Assembly (NCBI RefSeq): GCF_022601895.1
Contig: NZ_JAKVIO010000009.1
Coordinates: forward strand, 1 to 64,000
Direction of reading: 5' to 3'
Length of the DNA: 64,000 nt
From: Sphingomonas sp. LaA6.9
GTDB lineage: Bacteria; Pseudomonadota; Alphaproteobacteria; Sphingomonadales; Sphingomonadaceae
Shown: piece by piece, positions 46,190-55,855 of the stretch
Numbering within the stretch: the first letter of the stretch is position 1
Layout of the letters: each line of letters opens with the position of its first letter
Notes under the pieces: generated by a model
Seen by the model: the letters and a program-made list of their open reading frames with translations, nothing else
Told to the model about the DNA's origin: nothing
Databases searched by the model: none
Translations under genes and position numbers: made by a program

Positions 46190-46888
46190 ATGCTGGCAAC
46201 GTTCAAATCCTATCTCGATTCGATCAAGGCGCGGGATCCTGCGCCACGGTCGCGATGGGAGATTCTGCTTTATCCCGGCGTGCTCGCCGTTGGTATGCAC
46301 CGCGTCGCGCACTGGCTTTTCGAAGCCGATCTGTTTTTCCTTGCGCGCTTCGTGAATCACACGGCGCGCGTCCTGACCGCCATCGACATCCATCCCGGCG
46401 CCAAAATAGGCCGAAACCTGTTCATCGATCACGGCTTCACGGTGATCGGCGAGACGGCCGAGATCGGGGACAATGTCACGATCTACCAGTGCGTGACGCT
46501 TGGCGGCACCAATCCCGCCAACGGCATCGCGGGCAAGCGCCATCCAACGCTCGAGGACGGTGTCATTCTGGGTTCGGGCGCGCAGATTCTGGGACCCATC
46601 ACGGTCGGCAAGCGTGCGCGCGTCGGCGCCAATGCGGTCGTCACGAGGGACGTGCCCGAAGGCGCGGTGATGGTGGGAATCCCGGCCAAGCCGACGCTCG
46701 TCGACGCCACCGAATATCAGAAGGGCTTCGTGCCCTATGGCACGCCCTGCAGCGACGTCTTTGACCCCGCGACGCAGAAGCTCGAGATCATGAAGTGCGA
46801 GATTGAAACGATGCAGAAACGCATCGCCGAACTGATGGCCGAGCGCGATTCCGCGCGCGCAGACGGGAAGCAGCGCGACCGCGCATGA
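46190..46888 (+). CDS. cysE: Serine O-acetyltransferase
   Basis: A 232-residue CysE-type enzyme. The hexapeptide beta helix includes IDIHPGAKIGRNLFIDHGF, VIGETAEIGDNVTIYQCVTL and ILGPITVGKRARVGANAVVT. The C-terminal tail is a charged helix (ETMQKRIAELMAERDSARAD). I chose ATG 46190. It is a second serine acetyltransferase beside the EpsC-type one at 32747-33736. It overlaps the DUF2794 gene by 4 bp. Confidence 0.92.
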   Translation: MLATFKSYLDSIKARDPAPRSRWEILLYPGVLAVGMHRVAHWLFEADLFFLARFVNHTARVLTAIDIHPGAKIGRNLFIDHGFTVIGETAEIGDNVTIYQCVTLGGTNPANGIAGKRHPTLEDGVILGSGAQILGPITVGKRARVGANAVVTRDVPEGAVMVGIPAKPTLVDATEYQKGFVPYGTPCSDVFDPATQKLEIMKCEIETMQKRIAELMAERDSARADGKQRDRA

Positions 46889-47232
46889 GCGGGATCGTCA
46901 CACCCTTTCCAAATGCACCGCGGGTCGGCGCACAGACTGGGTTTGACCGCGGGGAGTTGATGCGCATCCTCGATCTTTACGGACGCATGGTGGCCGCTGG
47001 CCACTGGCGCGACTATGCGATCGACCTGGGCCGCGATGCGGCCATTTTTTCAGCCTTCAGGCGCGCGGCCGAACGCCCCGAATACCGAATCGAGAAACGT
47101 CCTGCGCTTCTGCAACGCCAGGGCATGTGGGCGCTCGTGAACGAATCGGGGGCAACGCTGAAGCGTGGTCACGATCTGGGGTCGGTCCTCGCGCCCGTCG
47201 AACGCAAGCTCATCAAACTGGTCGCCGACTAA
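46885..47232 (+). CDS. DUF2794 family protein
   Basis: A 115-residue alphaproteobacterial protein of unknown function with marks FDRGELMRILDLYGRMVAAG, WRDYAIDLGRDAAIFSAFRR and RPALLQRQG. Its start overlaps cysE as ATGA. The association with cysE does not reveal a role. Confidence 0.85.
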   Translation: MSGIVTPFPNAPRVGAQTGFDRGELMRILDLYGRMVAAGHWRDYAIDLGRDAAIFSAFRRAAERPEYRIEKRPALLQRQGMWALVNESGATLKRGHDLGSVLAPVERKLIKLVAD

Positions 47233-47243
47233 TCCGCGGAATT

Positions 47244-47846
47244 TCAGCTCGCATGGCCGGTGCCGCGGATCACGCGCGCAACGTCATCGGGATCATAGTC
47301 GACCTGCCCATCCAGAATGAGCATCGCGAGCCCGTGGACCAGCGACCAGGCGTGGAGCGCAGCGGTGCGACGCGTGGCTTCGGGAAGGTGCGCCGGCATC
47401 AGCGCGGCAATATCCTCGCGCAGGCCGCGCATCGCCTGGCCCACCCGATCGGGCTCGGCATCGAGCAGCCTGACCGGCGGCGCGGAGGCGAATATCAGCC
47501 GGAACAGCGCGGGATTTTCGACCGCGAAATGGACATAGGTCGCGCCTGAGGCGGCGAAACCCTCCAGCCCTCCGCCCGCTTCCTCGCTCGCGGCGCGCTG
47601 CCGCCGCCCGAGTTCCTCCATCCCCTCGAAAGCGAGCGCGGAGAGCAGCGCCTGCTTGTCGGGAAAGTGGCGGTAGACCGCGGTGGCGCTGACTCCCACA
47701 TGGCGCGCGACCTCGCGCAGGGAGAGATCATCGGCCGAGCGCTCGGCCAGTAGTTCCAGTCCCGCGCTGATCAGCGCCGCGCGCAGATCGCCGTGATGAT
47801 AGCGCTTTGTCGAATCAATGTTGACACTGTTATCTTTGTTGGTCAT
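47244..47846 (-). CDS. TetR-family repressor
   Basis: A 200-residue regulator with an N-terminal HTH (LREVARHVGVSATAVYRHFP) and a C-terminal ligand domain of the TetR_C WHG type (PALFRLIFASA). It is divergent from the carotenoid oxygenase gene and most likely represses it and itself through repeats at 47818-47859. The inducer is unknown, perhaps a carotenoid or stilbene-like aromatic. Start chosen at ATG 47846. Confidence 0.87.
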   Translation of the reverse strand: MTNKDNSVNIDSTKRYHHGDLRAALISAGLELLAERSADDLSLREVARHVGVSATAVYRHFPDKQALLSALAFEGMEELGRRQRAASEEAGGGLEGFAASGATYVHFAVENPALFRLIFASAPPVRLLDAEPDRVGQAMRGLREDIAALMPAHLPEATRRTAALHAWSLVHGLAMLILDGQVDYDPDDVARVIRGTGHAS

Positions 47847-47859
47847 GTTGTCACTGTAA
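47818..47859. promoter_or_regulatory. Putative TetR operator repeats
   Basis: ATGTTGACACTGTTA (47818-47832) and ATGTTGTCACTGTAA (47845-47859) are direct repeats 27 bp apart. One lies over the TetR start codon and one just upstream, between the divergent genes. Confidence 0.5.
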
Positions 47860-47910
47860 ACATTCTGAGTCGGATGTGAAGACCCGACTCCCATAGCAAG
47901 GAGAAGCCAG

Positions 47911-49359
47911 GTGGCGAGCAGCGTTGAAACAGCAATCCGGTCGGTTGTCGGAAAAGGACTCGAAATGGTGGCCGCGCATAATCGCGCCAGGCTGCCCCAG
48001 CCCGAAGGAGACCATCCCTTCCTTTCGGGTATCCATCGGCCGATGACGAGCGAGGAAACGCTCGCGGACCTGACGGTCACGGGCAGTATTCCCGAGGCGC
48101 TCGACGGACGCTATCTGCGCATCGGCCCCAATCCCGCGACCGCGCCCGATCCCGCATCCTATCACTGGTTCACCGGCGACGGCATGGCGCATGGCGTGCG
48201 CATCAAGGACGGCAAGGCGCTGTGGTATCGCAATCGCTGGATCCGCTCCAACGCGGTCAGCGATGCACTCGGCGAGCCCCGCGCGCCGGGCAAGCGCAAG
48301 TCCACGAGCGACAATGCCAACACCAACATCATCGGCCATGCCGGCCGCACCTGGGCGATCGTCGAGGCGGGCGCCAATCCCGTCGAGCTTTCTGAAACGC
48401 TCGACACGATCGCGCACAATCCCTTTGACGGCTCGCTCGACGTGGCCTTTTCGGCGCACCCGCACCTCGATCCCGCAACGAGAGAGCTGCACGCGATCAC
48501 CTATGACGCGACCACGATGGACACGGTCTGGCACGTCGTCGTCGACAAGGCGGGCAAGGTGATCCGGCAGGAGCCGATCGCGGTGAAGCACGGCCCCAGC
48601 ATCCATGATTGCGCGATCACCGAGAATTACGCGATCGTCCTAGACCTGCCGGTAACCTTCTCGATGAAGACGATGCTCGCGGGCCACCGCTTCCCCTATC
48701 AGTGGAACTGGGAGCACAGCGCGCGTGTCGGGCTGGTTCCGCGGGGCGGCAGCGGCGCGGATACGATCTGGTGTCCTGTTGAGCCCTGCTATGTCTTCCA
48801 CCCCGGAAATGCGTTCGAGCTTCCCGACGGGCGCGTCATCATGGATGTCGTGGCACATCCCACGATGTTTGTCGAAAGCACGAAGGGACCGGATTCGCAC
48901 GCGTCGCGGCTCGAGCGCTGGACGATCGATCCCGTCGCGCGCACGGTCGAGCGTCGCGTTCTCCACGATCACAGCCAGGAATTCCCGCGCCATGACGAGC
49001 GATTGACGACCCGGCCCTATCGCTGGCTCTACACCATGGCGCTGCCGTCCGCTGAAAGCGGCGAATGGGCGATCAGCGACACGCGGCTGTTCAAGCATGA
49101 TCTCGAGGCGGGCACCGTCGCGGTCCATGACTTCGGTCCCGGCCGGCATCCCGGCGAGTTCGTCTTCGTACCGCGCCCCGGCGAAAGCGCCGAGGATGCG
49201 GGCTGGCTGATCGGGCTCGTCGTCGATCTGACCAATGAGACGACCGAACTGCAGATCCTCAATGCCGACGATTTCGGCGGGAAGCCGCAGGCGGTGATCC
49301 ACATCCCGCACCGCGTCCCGCCGGGCTTCCACGGCAACTGGGTTTCCGAGGCCGCCTAA
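47911..49359 (+). CDS. Carotenoid oxygenase family dioxygenase
   Basis: A 482-residue iron(II) enzyme of the RPE65/lignostilbene dioxygenase family, which cleaves carotenoids or stilbene-type double bonds. Family features include GRYLRIGPNP, WFTGDGMAHGVRI, SAHPHLDP, and metal-His positions spread through the beta propeller (for example IHDCAITENY and FHGNWV near the end). GTG at 47911 follows AAGGAG. The TetR gene opposite suggests induction by a substrate. Confidence 0.9.
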   Translation: MASSVETAIRSVVGKGLEMVAAHNRARLPQPEGDHPFLSGIHRPMTSEETLADLTVTGSIPEALDGRYLRIGPNPATAPDPASYHWFTGDGMAHGVRIKDGKALWYRNRWIRSNAVSDALGEPRAPGKRKSTSDNANTNIIGHAGRTWAIVEAGANPVELSETLDTIAHNPFDGSLDVAFSAHPHLDPATRELHAITYDATTMDTVWHVVVDKAGKVIRQEPIAVKHGPSIHDCAITENYAIVLDLPVTFSMKTMLAGHRFPYQWNWEHSARVGLVPRGGSGADTIWCPVEPCYVFHPGNAFELPDGRVIMDVVAHPTMFVESTKGPDSHASRLERWTIDPVARTVERRVLHDHSQEFPRHDERLTTRPYRWLYTMALPSAESGEWAISDTRLFKHDLEAGTVAVHDFGPGRHPGEFVFVPRPGESAEDAGWLIGLVVDLTNETTELQILNADDFGGKPQAVIHIPHRVPPGFHGNWVSEAA

Positions 49360-50078
49360 TCCTGCCGCGGCGGCGCGTCGATCGTGATCCAGGTCGATAG
49401 CGCCGCCGCGAGCAGCGCACCCTTTTCGTCGTGGAGCGCGGTCCCCGCGACATGCTTGCGCCCCTCGCTGGTGATCGGCCAACCCGTAACTACGAGGGGC
49501 GTGTCGTGCGCGATGTCGCGATAACGGATCACGCCGATCCTTCCCAGGACCGCAAGGCCCGCCTGTTCTTGCACCGCGAAATATCCGGGGCAGTCGAGCG
49601 CTGCCCAGACAAATTCGGGCCGCAGGTGGCCGTCGGCGTCGAACAGGCCGGCGTCGGGCGTCCAGCAGGCGGCCACTTGCGACGCCGCATCGTCAAGCCG
49701 ACCGGGGAAGATGCGTAGCCCGTCGCCCGCGCCTCGCTCGGGGCCGCAGACGAAGCAGCCTGGGAAATTGTGCTGGCAGAAACCCGTGAAGCGCGCCTGC
49801 GCCGCTTGGGCGAGCGAAAGCGTCGGTGGCGCTGGCACGTCGATCGCGACTGGGGCTACGACGGCGCTCGCAATCACTGCGTCGCCGTGCAGCAGCGCTG
49901 CTTCCGTCGCGCCTGCTTCGAGATGCAATGATTCATCCAGAGGTGGTGGCGCCTTGAGTGTGACAATGCAGTTCGTTGCGCCAAACGGCCTTGCGACCTG
50001 CCCCGCCACATAGCCACCATTGCCGCTCGTCGGCGGCCCGCGAAAGCGCGGGTCGATGTGCAACCGGGTCGTATTCAT
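49356..50078 (-). CDS. Hotdog-fold thioesterase-like protein
   Basis: A 240-residue protein with two hotdog-like halves. The N-terminal part (GPPTSGNGGYVAGQVARPF) and the CFVCGPERGAGDGLRIFPG and WAALDCPGYFAVQE segments resemble acyl-CoA thioesterase-like proteins of actinobacteria and sphingomonads. Function is not established. It overlaps the carotenoid oxygenase stop by 4 bp, tail to tail. Confidence 0.7.
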   Translation of the reverse strand: MNTTRLHIDPRFRGPPTSGNGGYVAGQVARPFGATNCIVTLKAPPPLDESLHLEAGATEAALLHGDAVIASAVVAPVAIDVPAPPTLSLAQAAQARFTGFCQHNFPGCFVCGPERGAGDGLRIFPGRLDDAASQVAACWTPDAGLFDADGHLRPEFVWAALDCPGYFAVQEQAGLAVLGRIGVIRYRDIAHDTPLVVTGWPITSEGRKHVAGTALHDEKGALLAAALSTWITIDAPPRQD

Positions 50079-50126
50079 GGATCAGGCGTCGCACGATTGG
50101 CGGTTGGGGGCAATCAGAGCCAAATG

Positions 50127-50164
50127 AAAAGGGGCGGCCCCTTGCGGAGCCGCCCCTTTTTTTG
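50127..50164. terminator. Bidirectional terminator after rplL
   Basis: Stem GGGGCGGC (50131-50138) with GCCGCCCC (50149-50156), flanked by AAAA and a run of eight T. It can stop transcription leftward after rplL and also rightward. Confidence 0.88.
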
Positions 50165-50202
50165 CACGGAACCGGGCGAGGCCCGGTCCGGCGGGATCGA
50201 GC

Positions 50203-50574
50203 TTACTTGAGCTCGATGACCGCGCCGGCTTCCTCGAGCTGCTTCTTCAGCTTCTCGGCTTCGTCCTTGTTCACGCCTTCCTTGACGGCCTTGGGAGCCG
50301 ACTCGACGAGCGACTTGGCTTCGGTCAGGCCGAGACCGGTGATGGCGCGGACTTCCTTGATGACGTTGATCTTCTTGCCACCGTCGTTGACGAGAACGAC
50401 GTCGAACTCGGTCTTCTCTTCAGCGACAGGCGCAGCGGCGCCGGCAGGAGCTGCAACTGCGACCGCAGCAGCGGCCGAAACGCCCCACTTCTCTTCGAGG
50501 AGCTTCGAGAGCTCAGCGGCTTCGAGGACGGTAAGAGCCGAAAGGTCTTCAACGATCTTGTTAAGGTCTGCCAT
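50203..50574 (-). CDS. rplL: 50S ribosomal protein L7/L12
   Basis: A 123-residue stalk protein: an N-terminal dimerisation helix ([20 protein letters not shown]), an alanine-rich hinge, and the C-terminal factor-binding domain ([20 protein letters not shown] and [15 protein letters not shown]). It pairs with rplJ just upstream. It is followed by a terminator instead of rpoB. Confidence 0.96.
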   Translation of the reverse strand: MADLNKIVEDLSALTVLEAAELSKLLEEKWGVSAAAAVAVAAPAGAAAPVAEEKTEFDVVLVNDGGKKINVIKEVRAITGLGLTEAKSLVESAPKAVKEGVNKDEAEKLKKQLEEAGAVIELK

Positions 50575-50628
50575 GTGTATTCTCCATTCGGGGCATGTCG
50601 CCCCATCAGTTCAGGTTGGTTGCGAAAT

Positions 50629-51144
50629 TCAGGCGGCGTCCTTGGCCGCATAAGCGCCAAACACGCGGGCCAGCTGGCCTGCGGGTGCCTGGGTGATGGA
50701 CGCGAGCTTCTGTGCGGGCGCCTGTACGAGGCCCACGATCTTCGCACGCAGTTCATCGAGCGACGGCAGAGCCGCCAGCGCCTTCACGCCATTCGCGTCG
50801 AGGAGCGTTTCGCCCATCGCGCCGCCCACGATTTCCAACTTGTCGTTGGTCTTCGCGAATTCCACGGCTGCCTTGGCGGCGGCCACGGGGTCGGACGATG
50901 TCGCGAGCGCCGTCGGCCCCGTCAGCATGTCGCTGATGGGAGCGTAGGGCGTGCCCTCGAGTGCGATCTTGGCAATGCGGTTCTTCGCCACCTTGTAGCT
51001 GGCGCCCACTTCGCGCATCTTGCCCCTCAGCGCCGTCGACTGCGCGACGGTGAGGCCGAGATTGCGGGTGATGACCACCACGCTGGTCTCGGAGAAGGTG
51101 CTGTTCAGTTCGGCGACCAGCTCGGCTTTTTGAGCACGATCCAT
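50629..51144 (-). CDS. rplJ: 50S ribosomal protein L10
   Basis: A 171-residue protein that anchors L7/L12 dimers. It starts [17 protein letters not shown], with [13 protein letters not shown] in the rRNA-binding part and a C-terminal helix for L12. ATG 51144 chosen. Its leader (51145-51350) should carry the L10 autoregulatory structure. Confidence 0.95.
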   Translation of the reverse strand: MDRAQKAELVAELNSTFSETSVVVITRNLGLTVAQSTALRGKMREVGASYKVAKNRIAKIALEGTPYAPISDMLTGPTALATSSDPVAAAKAAVEFAKTNDKLEIVGGAMGETLLDANGVKALAALPSLDELRAKIVGLVQAPAQKLASITQAPAGQLARVFGAYAAKDAA

Positions 51145-51590
51145 GCCATTCTCCACTACATTCCGGCTCCGCGACCATCGCGAAACCGGCAAACCCGCAT
51201 ATCGAACGCATGCCGGGGCACACGCGCGAAACGCGGGGTATCAATGTCCGAGGGGAATGGGCTACCTGACATTGCATGCCGCGTACGGCGTTGCGAATGG
51301 CAGACCCGATACGATACGACATCAGCGCACGCACGGGCTATAAAACTCTTCCCCGTCTAGGCTGGAAATTAAGAGGGCCGAAATGCCCTCACCAACTGTC
51401 TCGGACGGCGACCGGGCGGCAAAGCCAGCCGGTCAGGGCAGCGCGCATAGCAGATTGGATGCCTGCGTCAAGTTCTACGGCGTCGCCGCCAACAGCCGAA
51501 TTGTCCAAAACTAGGGGTAAATCCCGATGGCGTGCGGCTGTTGGCTGGGAAATGATCGAACGGCACATATAAGCTCAAGGCGGCCAGGCT
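51145..51590. other. Divergent leader region between rplJ and the mla operon
   Basis: 446 bp with no supported gene. The half nearest rplJ should be the L10 leader. A hairpin, GAGGGC with GCCCTC, lies at 51373-51390. The rightward promoter for the mla genes must be in the right half, but no strong boxes are seen. Confidence 0.45.
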
Positions 51591-52697
51591 ATGCGTTCGG
51601 CGACATTCCGGATCCTGGGCGATAACCGCGAAAGAACGCTGGTTCTGTCGGGCGACTGGACTTCGCTGACCTTGGGCGACATGGCCATGCGCCTCCGGTC
51701 GGAACTGGGTGGTGGCGCGACGGCGCTGGATCTGGCAGAGCTTGGCCGGATGGACACGGCGGGGGCCTATGTTGTCCTCGATGCAGCGGGGCCGACAATT
51801 GCTCCGGACGCGAGCATGCGTCCCGACGTCGCACGCCTGTTCGAACTCGTGCGCCCCGCGATGTCTGGCGATGCCGCGCCCCCGCCGCGGATGTCGTGGC
51901 TCCATGCCCTGCTCGACAGGGTCGGGCGCGCGATCGTCGATTTCGGGCATGAGGCAAAGTTCGCAGCGGAGTTCTTTGGCCGTCTCGTTCTCGCGTTGAT
52001 CCGGACCGCCCGCTCCCCTCGGCGGTTGCGCGTGGTTTCGGTCACCCATGCGATGGAAACCGCGGGCACCAGCGCGCTCCCCATCATCATCATCATGAAC
52101 CTGTTTATCGGTGCGGTCGTCGCGCTGGTCGGGACCAATCTGCTCTCGTCGCTTGGGGTCGCAGTATTCACCGTCCAGCTCGTCGGCGTCGCGGTGCTGC
52201 GCGAATTCGCGGTCCTTATCACCGCCATCCTGCTCGCGGGGCGCTCGGCTTCCAGTTTCGCCGCACAGATCGGCTCCATGAAGATGGCGCAGGAAACCGA
52301 CGCGATGCAGGTGATGGGTGTCGACCAGATCGACGCGCTCGTCGTGCCGCGCGTGCTCGCACTGCTCTGGATGATGCCGCTCTTGACCTTCGCTGCGATG
52401 GTTGCGGGGATCACGGGCGGCCTGATCGTGAGCTGGGCGACGCTCGATATCAGCCCGGTCTTCTTCCTCGAACGGCTGCGCGATACCGTATCCATCCGCC
52501 ATTTCTGGGTGGGGATGAGCAAGACGCCGCTGCTTGCCATATTGATCGCGATGGCAGGGTGCCGGCATGGGCTTTCGGTAGGGGGCGATGTCGAGAGCCT
52601 CGGCTCGCGCGTCACCATGGCGGTGGTGCAGGCGATCTTCATGACCATCCTGTTCGATGCGGTGTTCGCGATCATCTACATGGAACTGAAGCTGTGA
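51591..52697 (+). CDS. mlaE: MlaE-type lipid ABC permease with N-terminal STAS domain
   Basis: A 368-residue permease of an MCE-linked lipid transporter. About 90 N-terminal residues look like a STAS domain (ALDLAELGRMDTAGAYVVLDA), so MlaB and MlaE functions are fused. Then follow the permease helices (SALPIIIIMNLFIGAVVALV) and the EQxD-like loop. It overlaps the ATPase gene as GTGA. It moves phospholipids between inner membrane and MlaD. Confidence 0.88.
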   Translation: MRSATFRILGDNRERTLVLSGDWTSLTLGDMAMRLRSELGGGATALDLAELGRMDTAGAYVVLDAAGPTIAPDASMRPDVARLFELVRPAMSGDAAPPPRMSWLHALLDRVGRAIVDFGHEAKFAAEFFGRLVLALIRTARSPRRLRVVSVTHAMETAGTSALPIIIIMNLFIGAVVALVGTNLLSSLGVAVFTVQLVGVAVLREFAVLITAILLAGRSASSFAAQIGSMKMAQETDAMQVMGVDQIDALVVPRVLALLWMMPLLTFAAMVAGITGGLIVSWATLDISPVFFLERLRDTVSIRHFWVGMSKTPLLAILIAMAGCRHGLSVGGDVESLGSRVTMAVVQAIFMTILFDAVFAIIYMELKL

Positions 52698-53488
52698 CCG
52701 CCGCGACCGCGATGCCGCCCCCAGTCAGGGTGTCAGGGCTTCGCAGCGCCTTTGGCACGCATGTCGTCCACGACAATCTCGATCTGGAAATGCGGCAGGG
52801 CGAGATCCTTGGCATCGTCGGCGGATCGGGGACGGGCAAGTCGGTGCTGCTCAACACCATCCTCGGCCTCAAACAGCCCGATGGCGGGCAGGTCGAGATT
52901 TTCGGCCGCGATGTCCACGATCCCGCCGCAAACGCCGATGTCGAGCGTCGCACCGGCGTCATGTTCCAGGGAGGCGCGCTCTTCTCTGCGCTTACGGTTG
53001 GCCAGAATGTCGAAGCGCCGATCCATGAACACACCAGCCTGTCCGGCGATTTCGTGCGCCAGCTCGCACAGCTCAAGATCCGCCTCTCGGGCCTCGACGC
53101 GCGGGTGGGGGACCAGATGCCCTCGGAGCTTTCGGGCGGAATGCGAAAACGTGTCGGTATCGCGCGCGCGCTTGCGCTCGATCCCGAGCTGCTTTTTCTC
53201 GACGAACCCACAGCCGGCCTCGACCCCATCGGCGCCGCCGAGTTCGACCAGCTTACGCGCAGCCTCTGCGATTCGCTTGGCCTCAGCGTCTTCATCATCA
53301 CGCATGATCTCGACACGCTCTACGCGATCACCGACCGCGTGGCGGTGCTTGCCGACAAGCGCGTTGTCGCGACCGCCCCGGTCGCCGAGCTCGAGCGCTC
53401 GGACCATCCCTGGATCAGGGCCTATTTCAACGGCCCTCGCGGCCGCGCTGCGCAGGGCGCCTGGCGCGAAAAGGAAAGGACACGCTGA
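52694..53488 (+). CDS. mlaF: MlaF-type lipid ABC transporter ATPase
   Basis: A 264-residue ATPase. Walker A is GGSGTGKSV, the signature LSGGMRKRVGIARAL, and Walker [13 protein letters not shown], with ITHDLDT after it. GTG 52694 overlaps the mlaE stop; the upstream open frame is antisense-like noise. It powers the MlaE permease. Confidence 0.9.
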   Translation: MTAATAMPPPVRVSGLRSAFGTHVVHDNLDLEMRQGEILGIVGGSGTGKSVLLNTILGLKQPDGGQVEIFGRDVHDPAANADVERRTGVMFQGGALFSALTVGQNVEAPIHEHTSLSGDFVRQLAQLKIRLSGLDARVGDQMPSELSGGMRKRVGIARALALDPELLFLDEPTAGLDPIGAAEFDQLTRSLCDSLGLSVFIITHDLDTLYAITDRVAVLADKRVVATAPVAELERSDHPWIRAYFNGPRGRAAQGAWREKERTR

Positions 53489-54423
53489 TGGAGCGGCAGG
53501 CCAACTACGCCCTGGTGGGCGCGCTCAGTCTGGCGCTGCTGATCGGCGCGCTCGTCTTTGTCGTCTGGCTCGCCCAGTTCCAGTTCAACCAGAAATATGA
53601 CGCATACCGCATCATCTTCCGTGGCCCGGTCAGCGGGCTCAGCCGTGGCGGCGAAGTCCAGTTCAACGGCATCAAGGTCGGTGAGATCACAAGGATCGCG
53701 CTCGATCAGCGCGATCCCAACCGCGTCATCACCGATATCGATGTCGAGCGCGGCACGCCGGTGCGCGCGGATTCTATGGCGCAAACCGTCGCGCAAGGCA
53801 TCACTGGCGTGAAATATGTCCAGATCACCCCCGGCTCGCCCGACAGGCCCCTGCTCCGCAAGGTCAGCCGCGAGCGCCCCCCGGTGATTCAGGCCAGCCG
53901 CAGCCGCCTTGATAGTCTGGTCAACGACATCACCGAGCTGTCGCGCGGTGGCGCCGAGGCGCTCGGCCGCGTCAACCGTCTTCTTTCCGACCAGAATATC
54001 GCGACCCTGTCGCGCTCGCTCGACGATGTCGGCGCGATCACGGGCGAGTTCCGCGCGCGCAAGGCGATGTTCGCCAATATCGATTCCACCTTTGCCAAAC
54101 TCGACCGGGCTGCGACCGAACTCCAGCTCACTGCCGCCTCGGTGCGCGGCACGCTGGGTGGAAAGGGGCGCGGTACGCTCGGCGACGTCGCGGGGGCTGC
54201 CGCCGAACTCCGCGCCGCCGCGGCCGATACACGCAAGCTCATCGCGCGTATCGACGGGCCGGTGACCGAATTTTCGACAACCACCGTGCCCAGCATCAAC
54301 GCAGCCATGAACTCGATCCAACAGGCGGCCGATGCGATGGACCGGCTGGCGTCGGACATCCAGCAGGATCCGCAGGGGTTGCTGACCCGGCCCGAAGGCA
54401 AGGAAGTGGAGATCCCCCAATGA
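53488..54423 (+). CDS. mlaD: MlaD/MCE-domain lipid-binding protein
   Basis: A 311-residue protein with one N-terminal membrane helix (GALSLALLIGALVFVVWLA), an MCE domain (YRIIFRGPVSGLSRGGEVQFNG split by the usual GxxV pattern) and a long helical tail. It carries lipid across the periplasm. Its start shares a base with the mlaF stop. Confidence 0.9.
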   Translation: MERQANYALVGALSLALLIGALVFVVWLAQFQFNQKYDAYRIIFRGPVSGLSRGGEVQFNGIKVGEITRIALDQRDPNRVITDIDVERGTPVRADSMAQTVAQGITGVKYVQITPGSPDRPLLRKVSRERPPVIQASRSRLDSLVNDITELSRGGAEALGRVNRLLSDQNIATLSRSLDDVGAITGEFRARKAMFANIDSTFAKLDRAATELQLTAASVRGTLGGKGRGTLGDVAGAAAELRAAAADTRKLIARIDGPVTEFSTTTVPSINAAMNSIQQAADAMDRLASDIQQDPQGLLTRPEGKEVEIPQ

Positions 54424-55058
54424 GCTTCAACGCTGCACTGCGCTGTGCCCTCTTCGCTTCGCTGTTCGCGCTGGTTGGTTGCGGCGGCCTGTTCGGGGGC
54501 GGCGACAAGGCCACGCTCTACCGCTTTGGGGACAATGCACCGCCCGTCGCCGATGAAGCCCGGGCACAGGCTGGAACGGGACAAGTCCTCCAGCTCCTGT
54601 ATCCCGGCGTTTCCTTTCAGCCGGCCAGCCGCGGTGACAGGATCCTGACGGTCACCGACGCGCAGGTCGGCTATGTCGCGGGTGCGCGCTGGGTGTCGCC
54701 CGCATCAACGCTTTTCGACGCCACGATGGTGCGCGAGCTCGAGCGCCTCTCGCCAGGAATCCGTGTCGTGCGCATCGGCGAGTCCCCCGCGGCCGACTAT
54801 GTGCTCGCGATCGACATGCGGCGCTTCGAGGCAGTCTATTCGCGCGGGCAGGAGGCCGCGCCGGATGTTGTCGTCGATGCGCGGATGAAGCTGATCCGCC
54901 GTGCCGATCGTGCCATTATCGGTGAATGGCCCGTCACCCATAGCGAGCCCGCGCAGGAAAACCGGGTGGCGCTGATCGTCGCTGCCTTTGACCGTGGAAC
55001 CGCGGCGGTCGCCGCGCAGATCGCGGGCCGTACGCAGCAGGTGCTGGCGAGCCAATAA
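54420..55058 (+). CDS. ABC-type auxiliary lipoprotein (PqiC/DUF330-like)
   Basis: A 212-residue lipoprotein with lipobox LFALVGC. The rest matches the ABC-transport auxiliary component that docks MCE proteins at the outer membrane (RIGESPAADYVLAIDMRRFE). It overlaps mlaD by 4 bp, completing a four-gene operon. Confidence 0.85.
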   Translation: MSFNAALRCALFASLFALVGCGGLFGGGDKATLYRFGDNAPPVADEARAQAGTGQVLQLLYPGVSFQPASRGDRILTVTDAQVGYVAGARWVSPASTLFDATMVRELERLSPGIRVVRIGESPAADYVLAIDMRRFEAVYSRGQEAAPDVVVDARMKLIRRADRAIIGEWPVTHSEPAQENRVALIVAAFDRGTAAVAAQIAGRTQQVLASQ

Positions 55059-55095
55059 TTCGCCTCCAGCTGCAGCGGGTAACGCAGATAACAGC

Positions 55096-55125
55096 AAAAG
55101 GGCCGGCGCTTGCGCTCCGGCCCTT
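55096..55125. terminator. Bidirectional terminator between mla operon and rplA
   Basis: Stem AAGGGCCGG (55098-55106) with CCGGCCCTT (55117-55125), with an A-run before it. It lies between the convergent lipoprotein and rplA genes. Confidence 0.75.
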
Positions 55126-55152
55126 CGTGTTTCTGGCTTTTGTCGCCTCGGC

Positions 55153-55851
55153 TTACGCTACGGCGAGTTCCGCAGTGTCGACCTTGACGCCGGGGCCCAT
55201 CGTCGAGCTGACGGCGATCTTCTTCAGATACTTGCCCTTGGCGCCCGACGGCTTGGCCTTGACCACCGCGTCGACCAGCGCGTCGAAGTTCTCGCGCAGG
55301 TCAGGGGCCGAGAAGCTCGCCTTGCCGATGCCGGCATGGATGATGCCCGCCTTTTCGACGCGATATTCGATCTGGCCGCCCTTGGCGTCCGAAACCGCCT
55401 TGGCGACGTCCATCGTGACAGTGCCGAGCTTGGGGTTGGGCATCAGGCCCTTGGGGCCCAGAACCTTACCCAGACGGCCGACGAGGCCCATCATGTCGGG
55501 GGTCGCGATGCAGCGATCGAAGTCGATCTTGCCGCCCTGGACGATCTCGAGCAGGTCTTCCGCACCGACGACGTCTGCGCCAGCCGCCTTGGCTTCGTCA
55601 GCCTTGGCGCCCTTGGCGAACACGCCGACGCGCACGGTCTTGCCGGTGCCCTTGGGCAGCGTGACGACGCCGCGGACCATCTGGTCGGCGTGACGCGGAT
55701 CGACGCCGAGGTTCAGCGCGACTTCGACGGTCTCGTCGAACTTCGAGGTGGCGTTGGCCTTCACCAGGCCGATCGCCTCGTCGACGCCGTGCAGCTTTTC
55801 ACGGTCGATGGTGCTGGCGAGAGCCTTCGCCTTCTTGGTCAGCTTTGCCAT
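55153..55851 (-). CDS. rplA: 50S ribosomal protein L1
   Basis: A 232-residue protein of the L1 stalk. Marks: [38 protein letters not shown] and [16 protein letters not shown]. It follows rplK by 4 bp. In most bacteria rplJ comes next; here the mla operon intervenes. Confidence 0.96.
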   Translation of the reverse strand: MAKLTKKAKALASTIDREKLHGVDEAIGLVKANATSKFDETVEVALNLGVDPRHADQMVRGVVTLPKGTGKTVRVGVFAKGAKADEAKAAGADVVGAEDLLEIVQGGKIDFDRCIATPDMMGLVGRLGKVLGPKGLMPNPKLGTVTMDVAKAVSDAKGGQIEYRVEKAGIIHAGIGKASFSAPDLRENFDALVDAVVKAKPSGAKGKYLKKIAVSSTMGPGVKVDTAELAVA

Positions 55852-55855
55852 TGGA

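Noticed and set aside
51468-52568. Minus-strand frame of 366 residues
   Set aside because: Antisense to the mlaE gene; charged reverse-frame composition.
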